NCBI GenBank assembly: GCA_902600895.1
Contig: CACKLF010000011.1
Coordinates: forward strand, 1-47,681
Source: an uncultured Alphaproteobacteria bacterium
GTDB taxonomy: Bacteria > Pseudomonadota > Alphaproteobacteria > Rhodobacterales > Rhodobacteraceae
Direction: 5' to 3'
Length of the DNA: 47,681 nt
Part shown: piece after piece, positions 36,164 through 44,991 of the stretch
Layout of the letters: the number at the start of each line of letters is the position of its first letter
Numbering within the stretch: position 1 is the stretch's first letter
Notes under the pieces: generated by a model
What the model was told of the DNA's origin: nothing
Seen by the model: only the letters and a program-made list of their open reading frames with translations
Database searches by the model: none
Position numbers and translations under genes: made by a program

Positions 36164-37387
36164 ATGCAGATGTATTCACCGTTTTCGGAAATGCCAGACT
36201 ATGCGTTTCCACGCTTGCGCAAGCTATTAGATGAAATAAAACCATCTTCAGAAACTATAGATATGTCTATAGGGGAGCCAAAGCATACGTATCCTCCCTT
36301 TGTAAATAAAATCATTAATTCTGATCTATCTGGGCTAAATAGATATCCACTAAACAACGGAACAGAATCGCTTATAAAATCCATTGCCTCTTGGGCTTCA
36401 ACAAGGTACGAATTGAATAATCTTGAATATCACAATAGGTTAATAATACTTAATGGTAGTAGGGAGGGAATATTCAATTCAACCTTGTCATTGTTTCCAA
36501 GAGACAAGGCATCAAAAAAGAAATACGTCATTATACCAAATCCCTTTTACCAGTGTTATTTAGCAGCATCAATTGCAGCTAATGCTCAACCCATTTTTGT
36601 TTCAGCCTGTAAAGATACCAACTATCTTCCAGATTTTGATGCAATTCCCAAGAATATTCTTGAGAAAGCAGGGATTTTCTTTATTTGCTCCCCTTCAAAC
36701 CCTCATGGTAGCACCGCTAATTTTGATTATTGGAGAAACCTAATACACCTATCAGAGAGGTATAATTTCAGAATCTTTTCTGACGAGTGCTACTCAGAAA
36801 TCTACAGACATATTAAGCCTCTTGGTGTTATTTCAGTTGCAGAAAAAATGGGAGCAGATTTGGAAAAAATATCTGTTTTTCAATCACTTTCAAAAAGATC
36901 TAATCTACCCGGTATTAGGTCCGGCTTTTCAATTAATGGGAAATTCACAACTCAAATATTAAAAAAAGTTAGAGCCTATGGCGGTGCGCCTTTGGCAACT
37001 CCATTTCAAAATGTTTCAGAAAAAATATGGCTTGATGAAGAGCATGTTGAATTAAATAGGTTGGAATACAATAAAAAATTTAAATTGGCGGAAAGTATGT
37101 TCAAGGATTACCATAATTTTAAAATTCCAGAGGCTGGTTTTTTTATTTGCCTCGCTGTCGATAATCCTGTGTCGTTTACAAAAGAGCTGTGGCAAAACAC
37201 TGGAGTAAAAGTATTGCCAGGTCCATATTTATGTAACTTTAATAATCTTTCAGTGTCTGAAAGCCAGAAGGTATCATCATTTGTAAGAATAGCACTGGTC
37301 GAAAAAGAAAATAAACTTAAGGATGGGCTAAATAAGATTAAAAACTTCTTAGCGAAAAACCCTAAATTTGTTCTGGAGGACTGTTAG
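36164..37387 (+). CDS. Class I/II aminotransferase, DapC-like
   Basis: Fold-type I PLP aminotransferase of 407 residues. PLP Lys244 in SLSKRSNLPGIRSGF, Asn179 in CSPSNPHG, Asp207 in FSDECYSEIY, and the N-terminal IDMSIGEPKH that is typical of succinyldiaminopimelate aminotransferases of alphaproteobacteria. That activity, the step before succinyl-DAP desuccinylation, is the best guess; other amino donors cannot be excluded. AAGAGG with five-base spacing supports the ATG at 36164. The stop is one base from the ftsK start, so the two are coupled. Confidence 0.88.
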   Translation: MQMYSPFSEMPDYAFPRLRKLLDEIKPSSETIDMSIGEPKHTYPPFVNKIINSDLSGLNRYPLNNGTESLIKSIASWASTRYELNNLEYHNRLIILNGSREGIFNSTLSLFPRDKASKKKYVIIPNPFYQCYLAASIAANAQPIFVSACKDTNYLPDFDAIPKNILEKAGIFFICSPSNPHGSTANFDYWRNLIHLSERYNFRIFSDECYSEIYRHIKPLGVISVAEKMGADLEKISVFQSLSKRSNLPGIRSGFSINGKFTTQILKKVRAYGGAPLATPFQNVSEKIWLDEEHVELNRLEYNKKFKLAESMFKDYHNFKIPEAGFFICLAVDNPVSFTKELWQNTGVKVLPGPYLCNFNNLSVSESQKVSSFVRIALVEKENKLKDGLNKIKNFLAKNPKFVLEDC

Positions 37388-37388
37388 T

Positions 37389-39884
37389 ATGACGATGATC
37401 CAAGTCTCCAACCACTCAAAGAAGAGAGCCCTAGTACCCAACAAACTTCAGAGAGTTTTAAATGATCGAATTAGAGAGTTAGTTGCTATAATCTTCATTT
37501 TTTTGGGTTTACTTATATTTTTGGCATTGTTTAGCTACAGTAGTGATGACCCCAGTATACGAAACGCCACTGGCCTCGAACCAGAAAATTTTCTTGGGCT
37601 TGTAGGCAGCTATACTTCAGACATCTTGTTAATATCACTCGGCATTGGAAGCTACTGCCTACCCTTTATTTTTGTATCTTGGGGCTACCGGATTATTGTA
37701 AAGGGTGGAGTGAGTATTCCATTTAGGCGCACATTATTTTTACCGATTACACTTGTTGTAACATCACTTTTTTTTGCAACTAATGAGGCGCCTGAGTCCT
37801 GGATATTCTCTAATGGTCTAGGAGGGGTCACTGGGGATACATACCTCGAATATCTACTAAAAAAACAGCCAGTAGAAATCAATTTATGGCTTAAATTAAT
37901 TTCAATTGCATCTGCATTTGCATTCATATTTTCTTTATCTTTCAGCTCAGGAATTACAACCAGTGAGGGTATAAAAATCTTGAAAAAATTTTTTCTGAAT
38001 ATTTTTCGGGTAGTGAAATTTCTAGGTTTTGATATCTTAGCATTTATTTTTCATAGGGAACAAACAAGGCAGGCAATACAAAAATTTCACTTACGAAAAA
38101 AGGTAGATGGTATATTTGGGAAATATGTCAAGAAACTTTTTCTTAGATCAAAACAGCAGCATTTTGAGCAGAACATAGTTTCCGAAAATCATGAAAATCC
38201 AGAAGATAGTGATTACCTAAATACTTCATCCACAGAAGCCGTTAATTCAAGTATCCCGTCTACCAAAAGCAAAATATTTTTTCCTCAACAAAAAAAATCA
38301 TCTGTTAGCCTAAAAGCAAAAATGGATTTTCAGCCCACTTTAGGACTCGAGAAATCACAAAGTGATTTTAAACTTCCCTCGCTTACACTGTTGGAAGCAA
38401 AAGCAGAAATAACAAATCATAATCTTAGCGAAGACTCTCTACAAGAAAATGCCCGAATGCTAGAAAGTGTACTTGATGACTATGGTGTTAAAGGTCAAAT
38501 AATATCAGTAAGGCCAGGTCCAGTTGTTACCTTATATGAATTAGAGCCTGCACCTGGAATCAAGGCCAGCAGAGTTATAAGTTTGTCTGATGATATAGCT
38601 AGATCAATGTCTGCTTTAGCTGCTCGAGTATCCACAATTCCTGGTCGCTCTTTTATTGGGATTGAGTTACCAAATGCACAAAGAGAAAAAGTATTGCTAA
38701 GAGAGATTTTGGCATCCAAAGTGTACGGTGATAGCAAATTCCAGCTGCCTCTGGCTTTAGGACGAGATATTGGGGGCGAACCTGTAATTGCCAACCTGTC
38801 AAGAATGCCACACCTTTTGATCGCTGGAACCACAGGATCTGGTAAATCTGTTGGTATTAATACAATGATACTTTCATTACTATATTCACTTAACCCTGAT
38901 GAGTGCCGAATGATAATGATTGATCCGAAAATGTTGGAATTATCCGTCTATGATGGAATCCCACATTTATTAAGCCCTGTAGTCACAGACCCCAAAAAAG
39001 CAGTAGTGGCATTAAAGTGGGCTGTACTTGAAATGGAGGACCGCTATAAAAAGATGTCAAAATTGGGTGTGAGAAGCATAGAGAATTATAACAGTAAAGT
39101 TAATGATGCAGTTCTGAATGGAGAAAACTTTAGTAAGACTGTGCAAACAGGTTTTGATAAAATCACAGGAGAACCTATATTTGAAGAGCAGTTTTTTGAA
39201 CCAAAAAAACTTCCATTCATAGTAATAATTGTTGATGAAATGGCCGACCTGATGATGATTGCTGGAAAGGAAATTGAAGCTTGTATCCAAAGACTGGCAC
39301 AAATGGCAAGGGCAGCGGGCATTCATTTAATTATGGCCACCCAAAGACCATCTGTTGATGTTATTACTGGCACGATAAAGGCCAACTTTCCAACTCGAAT
39401 ATCCTTCCAAGTCACATCAAAAATAGATAGCCGTACAATCTTAGGTGAAATGGGAGGTGAGCAATTATTAGGTATGGGGGACATGCTATTCATGGCTAAT
39501 GGAGGAAAAATTACAAGGGTCCACGGTCCCTTTGTCTCAGATAAAGAGGTGGAGGAAGTAGTTATACACATAAAAAACCAAAGAGATACAAATTATGAAG
39601 AAGCAGTTTTAGCAGGTCCAGATCCCGATACTGAAGACAAATTGAATAAATCGATGGGCCTATTGGTAACCGATGAAGGTGACGATACTAACTTATATGA
39701 TCGCGCCGTATCAATTGTTGCTCGAGACAGAAAATGTTCAACTTCATATATTCAAAGGAAACTATCGATCGGTTATAATAGAGCTGCAAAAATAGTTGAA
39801 GAAATGGAAGCTAACAACGTTGTTTCAGCAGCTAATCATGTTGGAAAGCGAGAAATATTTATTCAAAACCAAGAGTACGATTAA
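37389..39884 (+). CDS. ftsK: DNA translocase FtsK
   Basis: Septal DNA pump that clears chromosomes and aids dimer resolution. The N-terminus has four or five membrane segments (about residues 25-190), a fairly short linker, the RecA-like motor with Walker A GTTGSGKS (about 480) and Walker B IIVDEMADLM (about 613), and the gamma winged-helix domain (about 770-830, LYDRAVSIVARDRKCSTSYI). A TTG-initiated frame begins at 37368, but GGAGGA lies before the ATG at 37389, which I take as the start; 831 residues. The linker is much shorter than in E. coli. lolA follows directly. Confidence 0.96.
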   Translation: MTMIQVSNHSKKRALVPNKLQRVLNDRIRELVAIIFIFLGLLIFLALFSYSSDDPSIRNATGLEPENFLGLVGSYTSDILLISLGIGSYCLPFIFVSWGYRIIVKGGVSIPFRRTLFLPITLVVTSLFFATNEAPESWIFSNGLGGVTGDTYLEYLLKKQPVEINLWLKLISIASAFAFIFSLSFSSGITTSEGIKILKKFFLNIFRVVKFLGFDILAFIFHREQTRQAIQKFHLRKKVDGIFGKYVKKLFLRSKQQHFEQNIVSENHENPEDSDYLNTSSTEAVNSSIPSTKSKIFFPQQKKSSVSLKAKMDFQPTLGLEKSQSDFKLPSLTLLEAKAEITNHNLSEDSLQENARMLESVLDDYGVKGQIISVRPGPVVTLYELEPAPGIKASRVISLSDDIARSMSALAARVSTIPGRSFIGIELPNAQREKVLLREILASKVYGDSKFQLPLALGRDIGGEPVIANLSRMPHLLIAGTTGSGKSVGINTMILSLLYSLNPDECRMIMIDPKMLELSVYDGIPHLLSPVVTDPKKAVVALKWAVLEMEDRYKKMSKLGVRSIENYNSKVNDAVLNGENFSKTVQTGFDKITGEPIFEEQFFEPKKLPFIVIIVDEMADLMMIAGKEIEACIQRLAQMARAAGIHLIMATQRPSVDVITGTIKANFPTRISFQVTSKIDSRTILGEMGGEQLLGMGDMLFMANGGKITRVHGPFVSDKEVEEVVIHIKNQRDTNYEEAVLAGPDPDTEDKLNKSMGLLVTDEGDDTNLYDRAVSIVARDRKCSTSYIQRKLSIGYNRAAKIVEEMEANNVVSAANHVGKREIFIQNQEYD

Positions 39885-40523
39885 GTGTTACCCTTGATAT
39901 TAAAAAATTATAGGCCTTTGTGGTCCTCTTTTATTGCCATACCAATCCTTGTAATTACTGCTATATCAGTCGCCGCAACAGATTTGAATAAGATTGAAAC
40001 TTATCTAAATTCAATCCAAACGCTTAAGGCTAAATTTAATCAGATTAATTATGATGGATCTCAATCTTCAGGAATAATCTGGCTCGAAAAACCTGGTAAG
40101 CTAAGGTTAGAATATAAGGAACCAAGCTCCTTGCTTATTATTTCAAATTCTGGCTTTACAGCCGTTATAGATAAGCTATCAAACACTCCACCGCAACGAT
40201 ACTTAACTAAAAATATTCCCTTAAGTTTCCTGATTGAGAAGACCGTGAACTTATCAAAAAAAGAATTTTCATTCTCATTTACTGAGTCTAGAGACACCAT
40301 CAACTTAAATATTTTTAAAGCTGCGAATCAGAGTAAAAGTGAATTGAGCATAAAATTTATCATGTCCCCATTCACTATTAGCGGATGGACCGTTCAAACA
40401 CCTACCGGAGAGAATATCACAGTTGACTTATTGGAGCCAGAATTTAACATTGAGATTCAAGAGGAGTGGGTTTTCGGTATTGGTGGAGAAATCCAGAACC
40501 ATATGAAAAAAATTTCTGAATAA
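39885..40523 (+). CDS. lolA: Outer-membrane lipoprotein carrier LolA
   Basis: Periplasmic chaperone that ferries lipoproteins from LolCDE to the outer membrane. A signal peptide covers residues 1-31 (hydrophobic SSFIAIPILVITAISVAA). The LolA fold follows: IQTLKAKFNQ, SSGIIWLEKPGKLRLEY, LLIISNSGFTAVIDK, and PLSFLIE. It starts with GTG immediately after the ftsK TAA (no gap), with AAGAG nine bases upstream inside ftsK. The ftsK-lolA pairing is common in proteobacteria. Convergent with xth, 12 bases apart. Confidence 0.92.
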   Translation: MLPLILKNYRPLWSSFIAIPILVITAISVAATDLNKIETYLNSIQTLKAKFNQINYDGSQSSGIIWLEKPGKLRLEYKEPSSLLIISNSGFTAVIDKLSNTPPQRYLTKNIPLSFLIEKTVNLSKKEFSFSFTESRDTINLNIFKAANQSKSELSIKFIMSPFTISGWTVQTPTGENITVDLLEPEFNIEIQEEWVFGIGGEIQNHMKKISE

Positions 40524-40535
40524 CATTTTTTACAA

Positions 40536-41342
40536 CTACTTTTCTAAATTATAAATTGCCAATAAAGGTACGTGATCGGATGGCTTTTCCCAAGATCTAG
40601 CTTCTTTAAAAATAGAACAGGACAAAAAATTTTTAGTTATATCTTTGGTCGCCCAAAAATGATCCAAACGCCTACCTCTATTAGACTTTTCCCAATCTTT
40701 GGATCTGTAAGACCACCATGAAAATAATTCTTCATTCGGGAAAAAATTTCTTATAATATCGTTGAAACCACCAGCAACCATCACTTCTAATAGCTTATCA
40801 GTCTCTACCTTTGTATGTGACACAACATTCAGAAGTTGTTTATGTGACCATACATCATTCTCATTAGGCGCAATATTGAAATCCCCCAAGATCATCGTTT
40901 TTTCTACCCTATTTCTTAAAAAAATATTCTTCATTTCATCTAAATATTGCAACTTGTACCTAAACTTTTCATTGATCTGTGGATCTGGTTCGTCCCCACC
41001 CGCAGGAATGTAAAAATTGTGAATTATTATGTTATCTCCAAATGAACATGTAATGTGACGAGCTTCCGTTTTCTCACAAAAATTAAAGGTTTCAACTTGG
41101 TTAAGTTGAACATTAGAAAGTATAGCAACTCCATTATAACCTTTTTGCCCATTATAATAGATATGATTTAATCCTAAATCCTTAATGTCCTTATAGGGAA
41201 AATCAGAATTAGTGCATTTACACTCTTGAAGACACAATATATCAATTTTTTTTTTCTTTACAAAGTCTGCAATTAAAGGAAACCTCAGTCTAATCGAATT
41301 AATATTCCAAGATGCTATATTAATGGAATTTATTTTTCTCAC
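40536..41342 (-). CDS. xth: Exodeoxyribonuclease III
   Basis: AP endonuclease and 3'-5' exonuclease for base excision repair, of the ExoIII/APE1 fold. Catalytic Glu40 in CLQECKC, the GDFNIAPNENDVW block with the Asp/Asn pair, and the terminal SDHVPLLA catalytic His. Length 268 is normal. The start is GTG, strongly supported by AAGGAGG six bases upstream, the best ribosome binding site in the window. It follows the atypical response regulator gene by 21 bases, so it is probably on the same transcript. Confidence 0.96.
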   Translation of the reverse strand: MRKINSINIASWNINSIRLRFPLIADFVKKKKIDILCLQECKCTNSDFPYKDIKDLGLNHIYYNGQKGYNGVAILSNVQLNQVETFNFCEKTEARHITCSFGDNIIIHNFYIPAGGDEPDPQINEKFRYKLQYLDEMKNIFLRNRVEKTMILGDFNIAPNENDVWSHKQLLNVVSHTKVETDKLLEVMVAGGFNDIIRNFFPNEELFSWWSYRSKDWEKSNRGRRLDHFWATKDITKNFLSCSIFKEARSWEKPSDHVPLLAIYNLEK

Positions 41343-41363
41343 CCTAATCCTCCTTAAAGATCA

Positions 41364-42044
41364 TCAAATTATCTTGTAACCCCCATTTTCATAGATTATT
41401 AGTTTATCATTATCTAGTATAGGGCTAAGTTTTTTTCTTAATCGATAGATATGTGTCTCCAAAGTTCTAGTTTTAATATTGTCTGAGTAACCCCAAATTT
41501 TTTTCAATAACTCAGACTTTTTTAATACTTTAGGACTTGCCTCAATTAAAAGCTTGACCATAAGGAACTCTTTATCAGTAAGATAAATTCTCGAATCTAA
41601 GTGACTCGTTATAGTTCTATTTCGCATATCTACAAAACCTGATCCCAACCTAATCTCATTCTCATTAGAGAGCGCTAAATCATCCAATATTTCATCTATA
41701 CAATCACTTATGAAATTTATTGGAACTGGCTTATACAAGAGCCTTACTTTTCTAAAAACAGGTACCTCTATCATCTGTTTTTCCAGCATGGAGTCTATTA
41801 TCAGTACTACAGATGCTTCACTAAAATGACTTACAACGGACGAACACAAAAAATTAAAATCATTATTGGAAGATAAGTTAAATAGGATAATATTAGGATA
41901 AGCAGCGACCGCCTTCAATTTAGCATTTTTTTGATCAGAAAATACAGTTATATTGAAGCTGTATTTTTTTAAAAAAAGTTCTCGAAAAACTTCCGCTATG
42001 TTTTTGTTTCGTTCAAATATGAATAAATTGTATGCTCTATTCAA
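41364..42044 (-). CDS. OmpR-type regulator with a pseudo-receiver domain
   Basis: A 226-residue protein with an N-terminal receiver-like domain and a C-terminal winged helix (about residues 135-226: IYLTDKEFLMVKLLIEAS, TRTLETHIYRLRKKLSP, YENGGYKII). The receiver lacks normal acidic residues: the strand-1 pair is Glu11-Arg12, and the phospho-acceptor position is Asn56 in ILFNLSS. Lys105 is kept (LLYKPVP). So phosphorylation is unlikely, though DNA binding should remain. It starts with TTG; a TAA lies in frame two codons upstream and no ATG follows for about 85 codons. xth is 21 bases downstream. Confidence 0.86.
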   Translation of the reverse strand: MNRAYNLFIFERNKNIAEVFRELFLKKYSFNITVFSDQKNAKLKAVAAYPNIILFNLSSNNDFNFLCSSVVSHFSEASVVLIIDSMLEKQMIEVPVFRKVRLLYKPVPINFISDCIDEILDDLALSNENEIRLGSGFVDMRNRTITSHLDSRIYLTDKEFLMVKLLIEASPKVLKKSELLKKIWGYSDNIKTRTLETHIYRLRKKLSPILDNDKLIIYENGGYKII

Positions 42045-42125
42045 CGTTTAAGTCCCAAAAGATGACAACTTTCCTTTTACTTTAATGGGCGTTATAAAGG
42101 CCTAGAAAATGAAACATGGTTTAAT

Positions 42126-43217
42126 ATGTTAATACTCAAGGATACAGACCAAACTCTCCGAATGCAAACAGATCTTAAGATAGGCTTACCAATTATTATT
42201 AAGAGAGGTAGCATCAATTATATAATTTTTTCTACCGAATCCATATCAGAGGAAAATTTTGAAAAACTAAACCTTTTAGAAGGTGAACAGCCTTATCTGT
42301 GTGTTACCAGGAGAAGAGCTAAAACATTAAAGGCAAGAGTTTATAACGATACTATCTCTAGGATTAAAATACCTAGCGGTTCAAAATTGAGTTGGATAAA
42401 AGCTACTGCAGATCCAGTACTTGACTTAGATAACCCTCTAAAAGGTCCTTACAGTGTAGTGCGTGAAGATGATGCAGCAGTTGAGAAGTTATCCATAGAT
42501 TGGTGCAAAAAAAGTAAATTAATACCTGCTTGTATTGTAAAAAAAATTAGCAAAAAAACAGTAGAGTTACTTGAAAAAAAATTTCAAATACTTTCTACCG
42601 ACTTTTCGACAAATGCTCAAAAACAACCAACGTTAATCCGGGAAGAGCGTGCTAGTGCGAAGATCCCAATAAATGGGGAACAGGCCACACTCAGAGTATT
42701 TAAATTAAATAATGAAAATTTTGAGCATTGCGCTATAGAATTTGGAATTCCAGATAGAACTAAACCAGTTCTCACTCGAATACATTCAGCATGTTTTACG
42801 GGTGATACTCTGAACTCTCAAAAATGTGATTGTGGTACTCAATTAAAAAAAGCCATAGATAGATTATCTGCAGAAAGTAACGGTATTTTACTATATTTAA
42901 ATCAAGAGGGGCGCGGTATAGGACTTCTTAATAAAATTAGGGCATACAAACTGCAAGAACAGGGTTTTGATACTGTAGATGCCAACCATCGCTTAGGTTT
43001 CGAGGATGAAGAAAGGGACTTTCAAATTGGAGCAGAGATACTCACTGCCCTTGGATTTTCTTCAGCTAGATTATTAACAAATAATCCAAAAAAAATTCAA
43101 ATGCTTGAAAAACATGGAATTCGTGTTCAAGAACGAGTCAGCTTAGTAACCAAGCCAACTGATGAAAACCTTGCCTATTTAAGAACTAAAGCAAAAAAAA
43201 GTGGTCACATTTTCTGA
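42126..43217 (+). CDS. ribA: GTP cyclohydrolase II with degenerate RibB-like N-domain
   Basis: First committed step of riboflavin synthesis: GTP to the pyrimidine diamine. The C-terminal half is intact with zinc Cys223, Cys234, Cys236 (HSACFTGDTLNSQKCDCG), LYLNQEGRGIGLLNKI, and the RLLTNNPKKIQMLE end. Residues 1-170 resemble dihydroxybutanone-phosphate synthase by position but lack the acidic DRENEGD motif, so that activity is very probably lost and ribB must be elsewhere. Length 363 fits the alphaproteobacterial form. No FMN riboswitch is visible in the 81-base leader. Confidence 0.94.
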   Translation: MLILKDTDQTLRMQTDLKIGLPIIIKRGSINYIIFSTESISEENFEKLNLLEGEQPYLCVTRRRAKTLKARVYNDTISRIKIPSGSKLSWIKATADPVLDLDNPLKGPYSVVREDDAAVEKLSIDWCKKSKLIPACIVKKISKKTVELLEKKFQILSTDFSTNAQKQPTLIREERASAKIPINGEQATLRVFKLNNENFEHCAIEFGIPDRTKPVLTRIHSACFTGDTLNSQKCDCGTQLKKAIDRLSAESNGILLYLNQEGRGIGLLNKIRAYKLQEQGFDTVDANHRLGFEDEERDFQIGAEILTALGFSSARLLTNNPKKIQMLEKHGIRVQERVSLVTKPTDENLAYLRTKAKKSGHIF

Positions 43218-43220
43218 TAC

Positions 43221-43871
43221 CTAGGCCCTGGCACCAAATATTGCTGTTCCAATTCTAACGTGAGTTGCACCATTAGCTATTGCTAAACCATAATCTGCAC
43301 TCATTCCCATCGATAAACCACTAAGACAATTCCTTTCTGCCAAACGTCTAAGCTCTACAAAAAAACTTGTTGGATCTTTTTCAATTGGTGGAATACACAT
43401 TAGCCCACAAATTTTAAGCTGATATTTCTCAATGCACATTTTAACAAACTGATCAACGTCATTAACACTAATGCCAGACTTTTGAAGTTCGTTTTCAAAG
43501 TTTACTTGGACAAATATGTCAACATTTTTGCCCACTCTTTGGCTTGCCGTAGCAAGCTTTGCAGCAAGTTTTTCTCTATCTAAGGAATGGATTACATCAA
43601 AGATCTTTAAGGCCTGGTCCACCTTATTGGTTTGTAATGGTCCCAAAAGATGTAACCTTACTTGCTGATATTTCAACTTGAGTTGAGGCCATTTTGAGCA
43701 TGCCTCCTGAACTCTGTTTTCACCAAAATCCAAATGCCCCAATTTCAATATTTTCTCAATTTTTTCGATTGGTTGCACTTTTGAAACTGCTATCAGCTTT
43801 ACAGATTCGGGTTCCCTCTGAGTATCAAGCTCATGGTTTCTAATATTTTTAATGATTGTATTGAATGACAT
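43221..43871 (-). CDS. PLP homeostasis protein, YggS/PLPBP family
   Basis: Single-domain PLP-binding TIM-barrel protein that balances vitamin B6 and amino acid pools. PLP Lys31 in IAVSK, then HLDFGENRVQEA, HLLGPLQTNKV, LMCIPP and GMSADYGLAIANGATHVRIGTAIFG. Length 216 is standard. It is the last gene of a minus-strand run (ATC-hydrolase-like, small membrane protein, homocysteine methyltransferase-like, YggS), six bases after the methyltransferase gene, so probably co-transcribed. Three bases separate its stop from that of ribA. Confidence 0.95.
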   Translation of the reverse strand: MSFNTIIKNIRNHELDTQREPESVKLIAVSKVQPIEKIEKILKLGHLDFGENRVQEACSKWPQLKLKYQQVRLHLLGPLQTNKVDQALKIFDVIHSLDREKLAAKLATASQRVGKNVDIFVQVNFENELQKSGISVNDVDQFVKMCIEKYQLKICGLMCIPPIEKDPTSFFVELRRLAERNCLSGLSMGMSADYGLAIANGATHVRIGTAIFGARA

Positions 43872-43877
43872 GTTTAT

Positions 43878-44789
43878 CTAACTGAACTCGGAAACAATTT
43901 TATGTCCTTGTTCTAACAACAAGTCTCTTATGGCACTGATATAAATTGGTCCCATTTCACAACAACCACCTACGATAGTTGCTCCCTCATTAATCCATGA
44001 AGATACAGTTCTAGCATAACCCATTTCATCTAAATCATCTCTGGCCTTTAAGACATCTACAGTTCCTCCTGGGTCCAATTTGTCAATTGAATTAAATCTA
44101 TTTGCATATCCACCATAAGGTAATTTTAAGGATCTCAAAATTCTAAGTCCTTCAGTTATAATCTCCGGGAAACAGCAATTTAATAAAACCGCATCAATGT
44201 CAAGTTCAGATAAGACCTTAATACCCTCCTCTAAAGCTTCTCCAGATCTCAGTACTGAACCATTATCATCTGATACGGACCCACTAACCCATGAGCGTGT
44301 ACCTGATTTTGATGCTACATACCCAGCAGCATGTAATTCCTTAACAGACGACATTGTTTCACAGATTAAAACGTCGACTTCCTGAACCTGCACTTCGGCT
44401 ATTCGCTCATAACTGCTTATACAATCCACTAATGCTGGCGCAATTTCTGGTTTGTAGCTAGCGTATAGTGGTGGCAAGCAGCCTGCTATCTTAACATCAG
44501 ATGAGTTTTTTGCTCTATCCCTTGCTCTTTTCGCAACATCAATAGCCTTCGCCTGTAGTGTTTCAAACATATCTGGATGTCCATCTCTTTCTAACCTCTC
44601 TGGCGTACATGAATAGTTGTTGAGTGTGATTATCTTTGCACCAGCCATTATAAATTCATAATGCACTTGCTCTACCAAATCTGGTTCATCAAGCAAAATT
44701 TTAGCTGACCAAAGGGGATGAGGCTTGTGTTTTGATCGGTGAATGAGTTCTTGACCCATACCACCATCCATTAAGATTACCTCACTCAT
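43878..44789 (-). CDS. Homocysteine S-methyltransferase family protein
   Basis: Zinc-dependent S-methyltransferase of the Hcy-binding TIM-barrel family. Seen: MDGGMG at the N-terminus, Glu144 in CETMSS, and zinc cysteines in LNCCFPE (Cys205/206) and GGCCEMG (Cys276, Cys277). The methyl donor cannot be told from sequence; S-methylmethionine or betaine are the common ones for single-domain members. Length 303 fits. The gene lies between YggS (six bases downstream) and a small membrane protein (36 bases upstream), with an ATC-hydrolase-like gene leading the run, suggesting sulfur amino acid work. Confidence 0.9.
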   Translation of the reverse strand: MSEVILMDGGMGQELIHRSKHKPHPLWSAKILLDEPDLVEQVHYEFIMAGAKIITLNNYSCTPERLERDGHPDMFETLQAKAIDVAKRARDRAKNSSDVKIAGCLPPLYASYKPEIAPALVDCISSYERIAEVQVQEVDVLICETMSSVKELHAAGYVASKSGTRSWVSGSVSDDNGSVLRSGEALEEGIKVLSELDIDAVLLNCCFPEIITEGLRILRSLKLPYGGYANRFNSIDKLDPGGTVDVLKARDDLDEMGYARTVSSWINEGATIVGGCCEMGPIYISAIRDLLLEQGHKIVSEFS

Positions 44790-44825
44790 AGCAAAATGAT
44801 CTTTCTAATCTTATGTACTGCTAAC

Positions 44826-44990
44826 TTAGAAATAGACATAAAATGCAAATATTGCTAAGAAAATTATTAGAATAATACTAACGGTATTTAACTTTCTTCG
44901 TAAACTTCTTCCACTTTCTATCATTTCCTGATTAATTTCACCAAAAACCAAATCTAGCGAGGCTTGAGACCTTTTTTCATTTCTTCCCAT
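44826..44990 (-). CDS. Small single-pass membrane protein, translationally coupled
   Basis: A 54-residue protein: a polar, charged N-terminal part (about residues 1-33, with ELINQEMIE-like helix character) and one C-terminal membrane segment (VSIILIIFLAIFAFYVY). I choose the ATG at 44990 because it follows the TGA of the upstream gene by one base (TGAAATG) and has GGAG nine bases before it; a longer version from 45038 would overlap that gene by 47 bases. It would be a tail-anchored-like or inner-membrane small protein. I recognise no family and assign no function. Confidence 0.62.
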   Translation of the reverse strand: MGRNEKRSQASLDLVFGEINQEMIESGRSLRRKLNTVSIILIIFLAIFAFYVYF

Positions 44991-44991
44991 T

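Noticed and set aside
42045-42125. FMN riboswitch before ribA
   Set aside because: The leader is only 81 bases and lacks the conserved multi-stem core.
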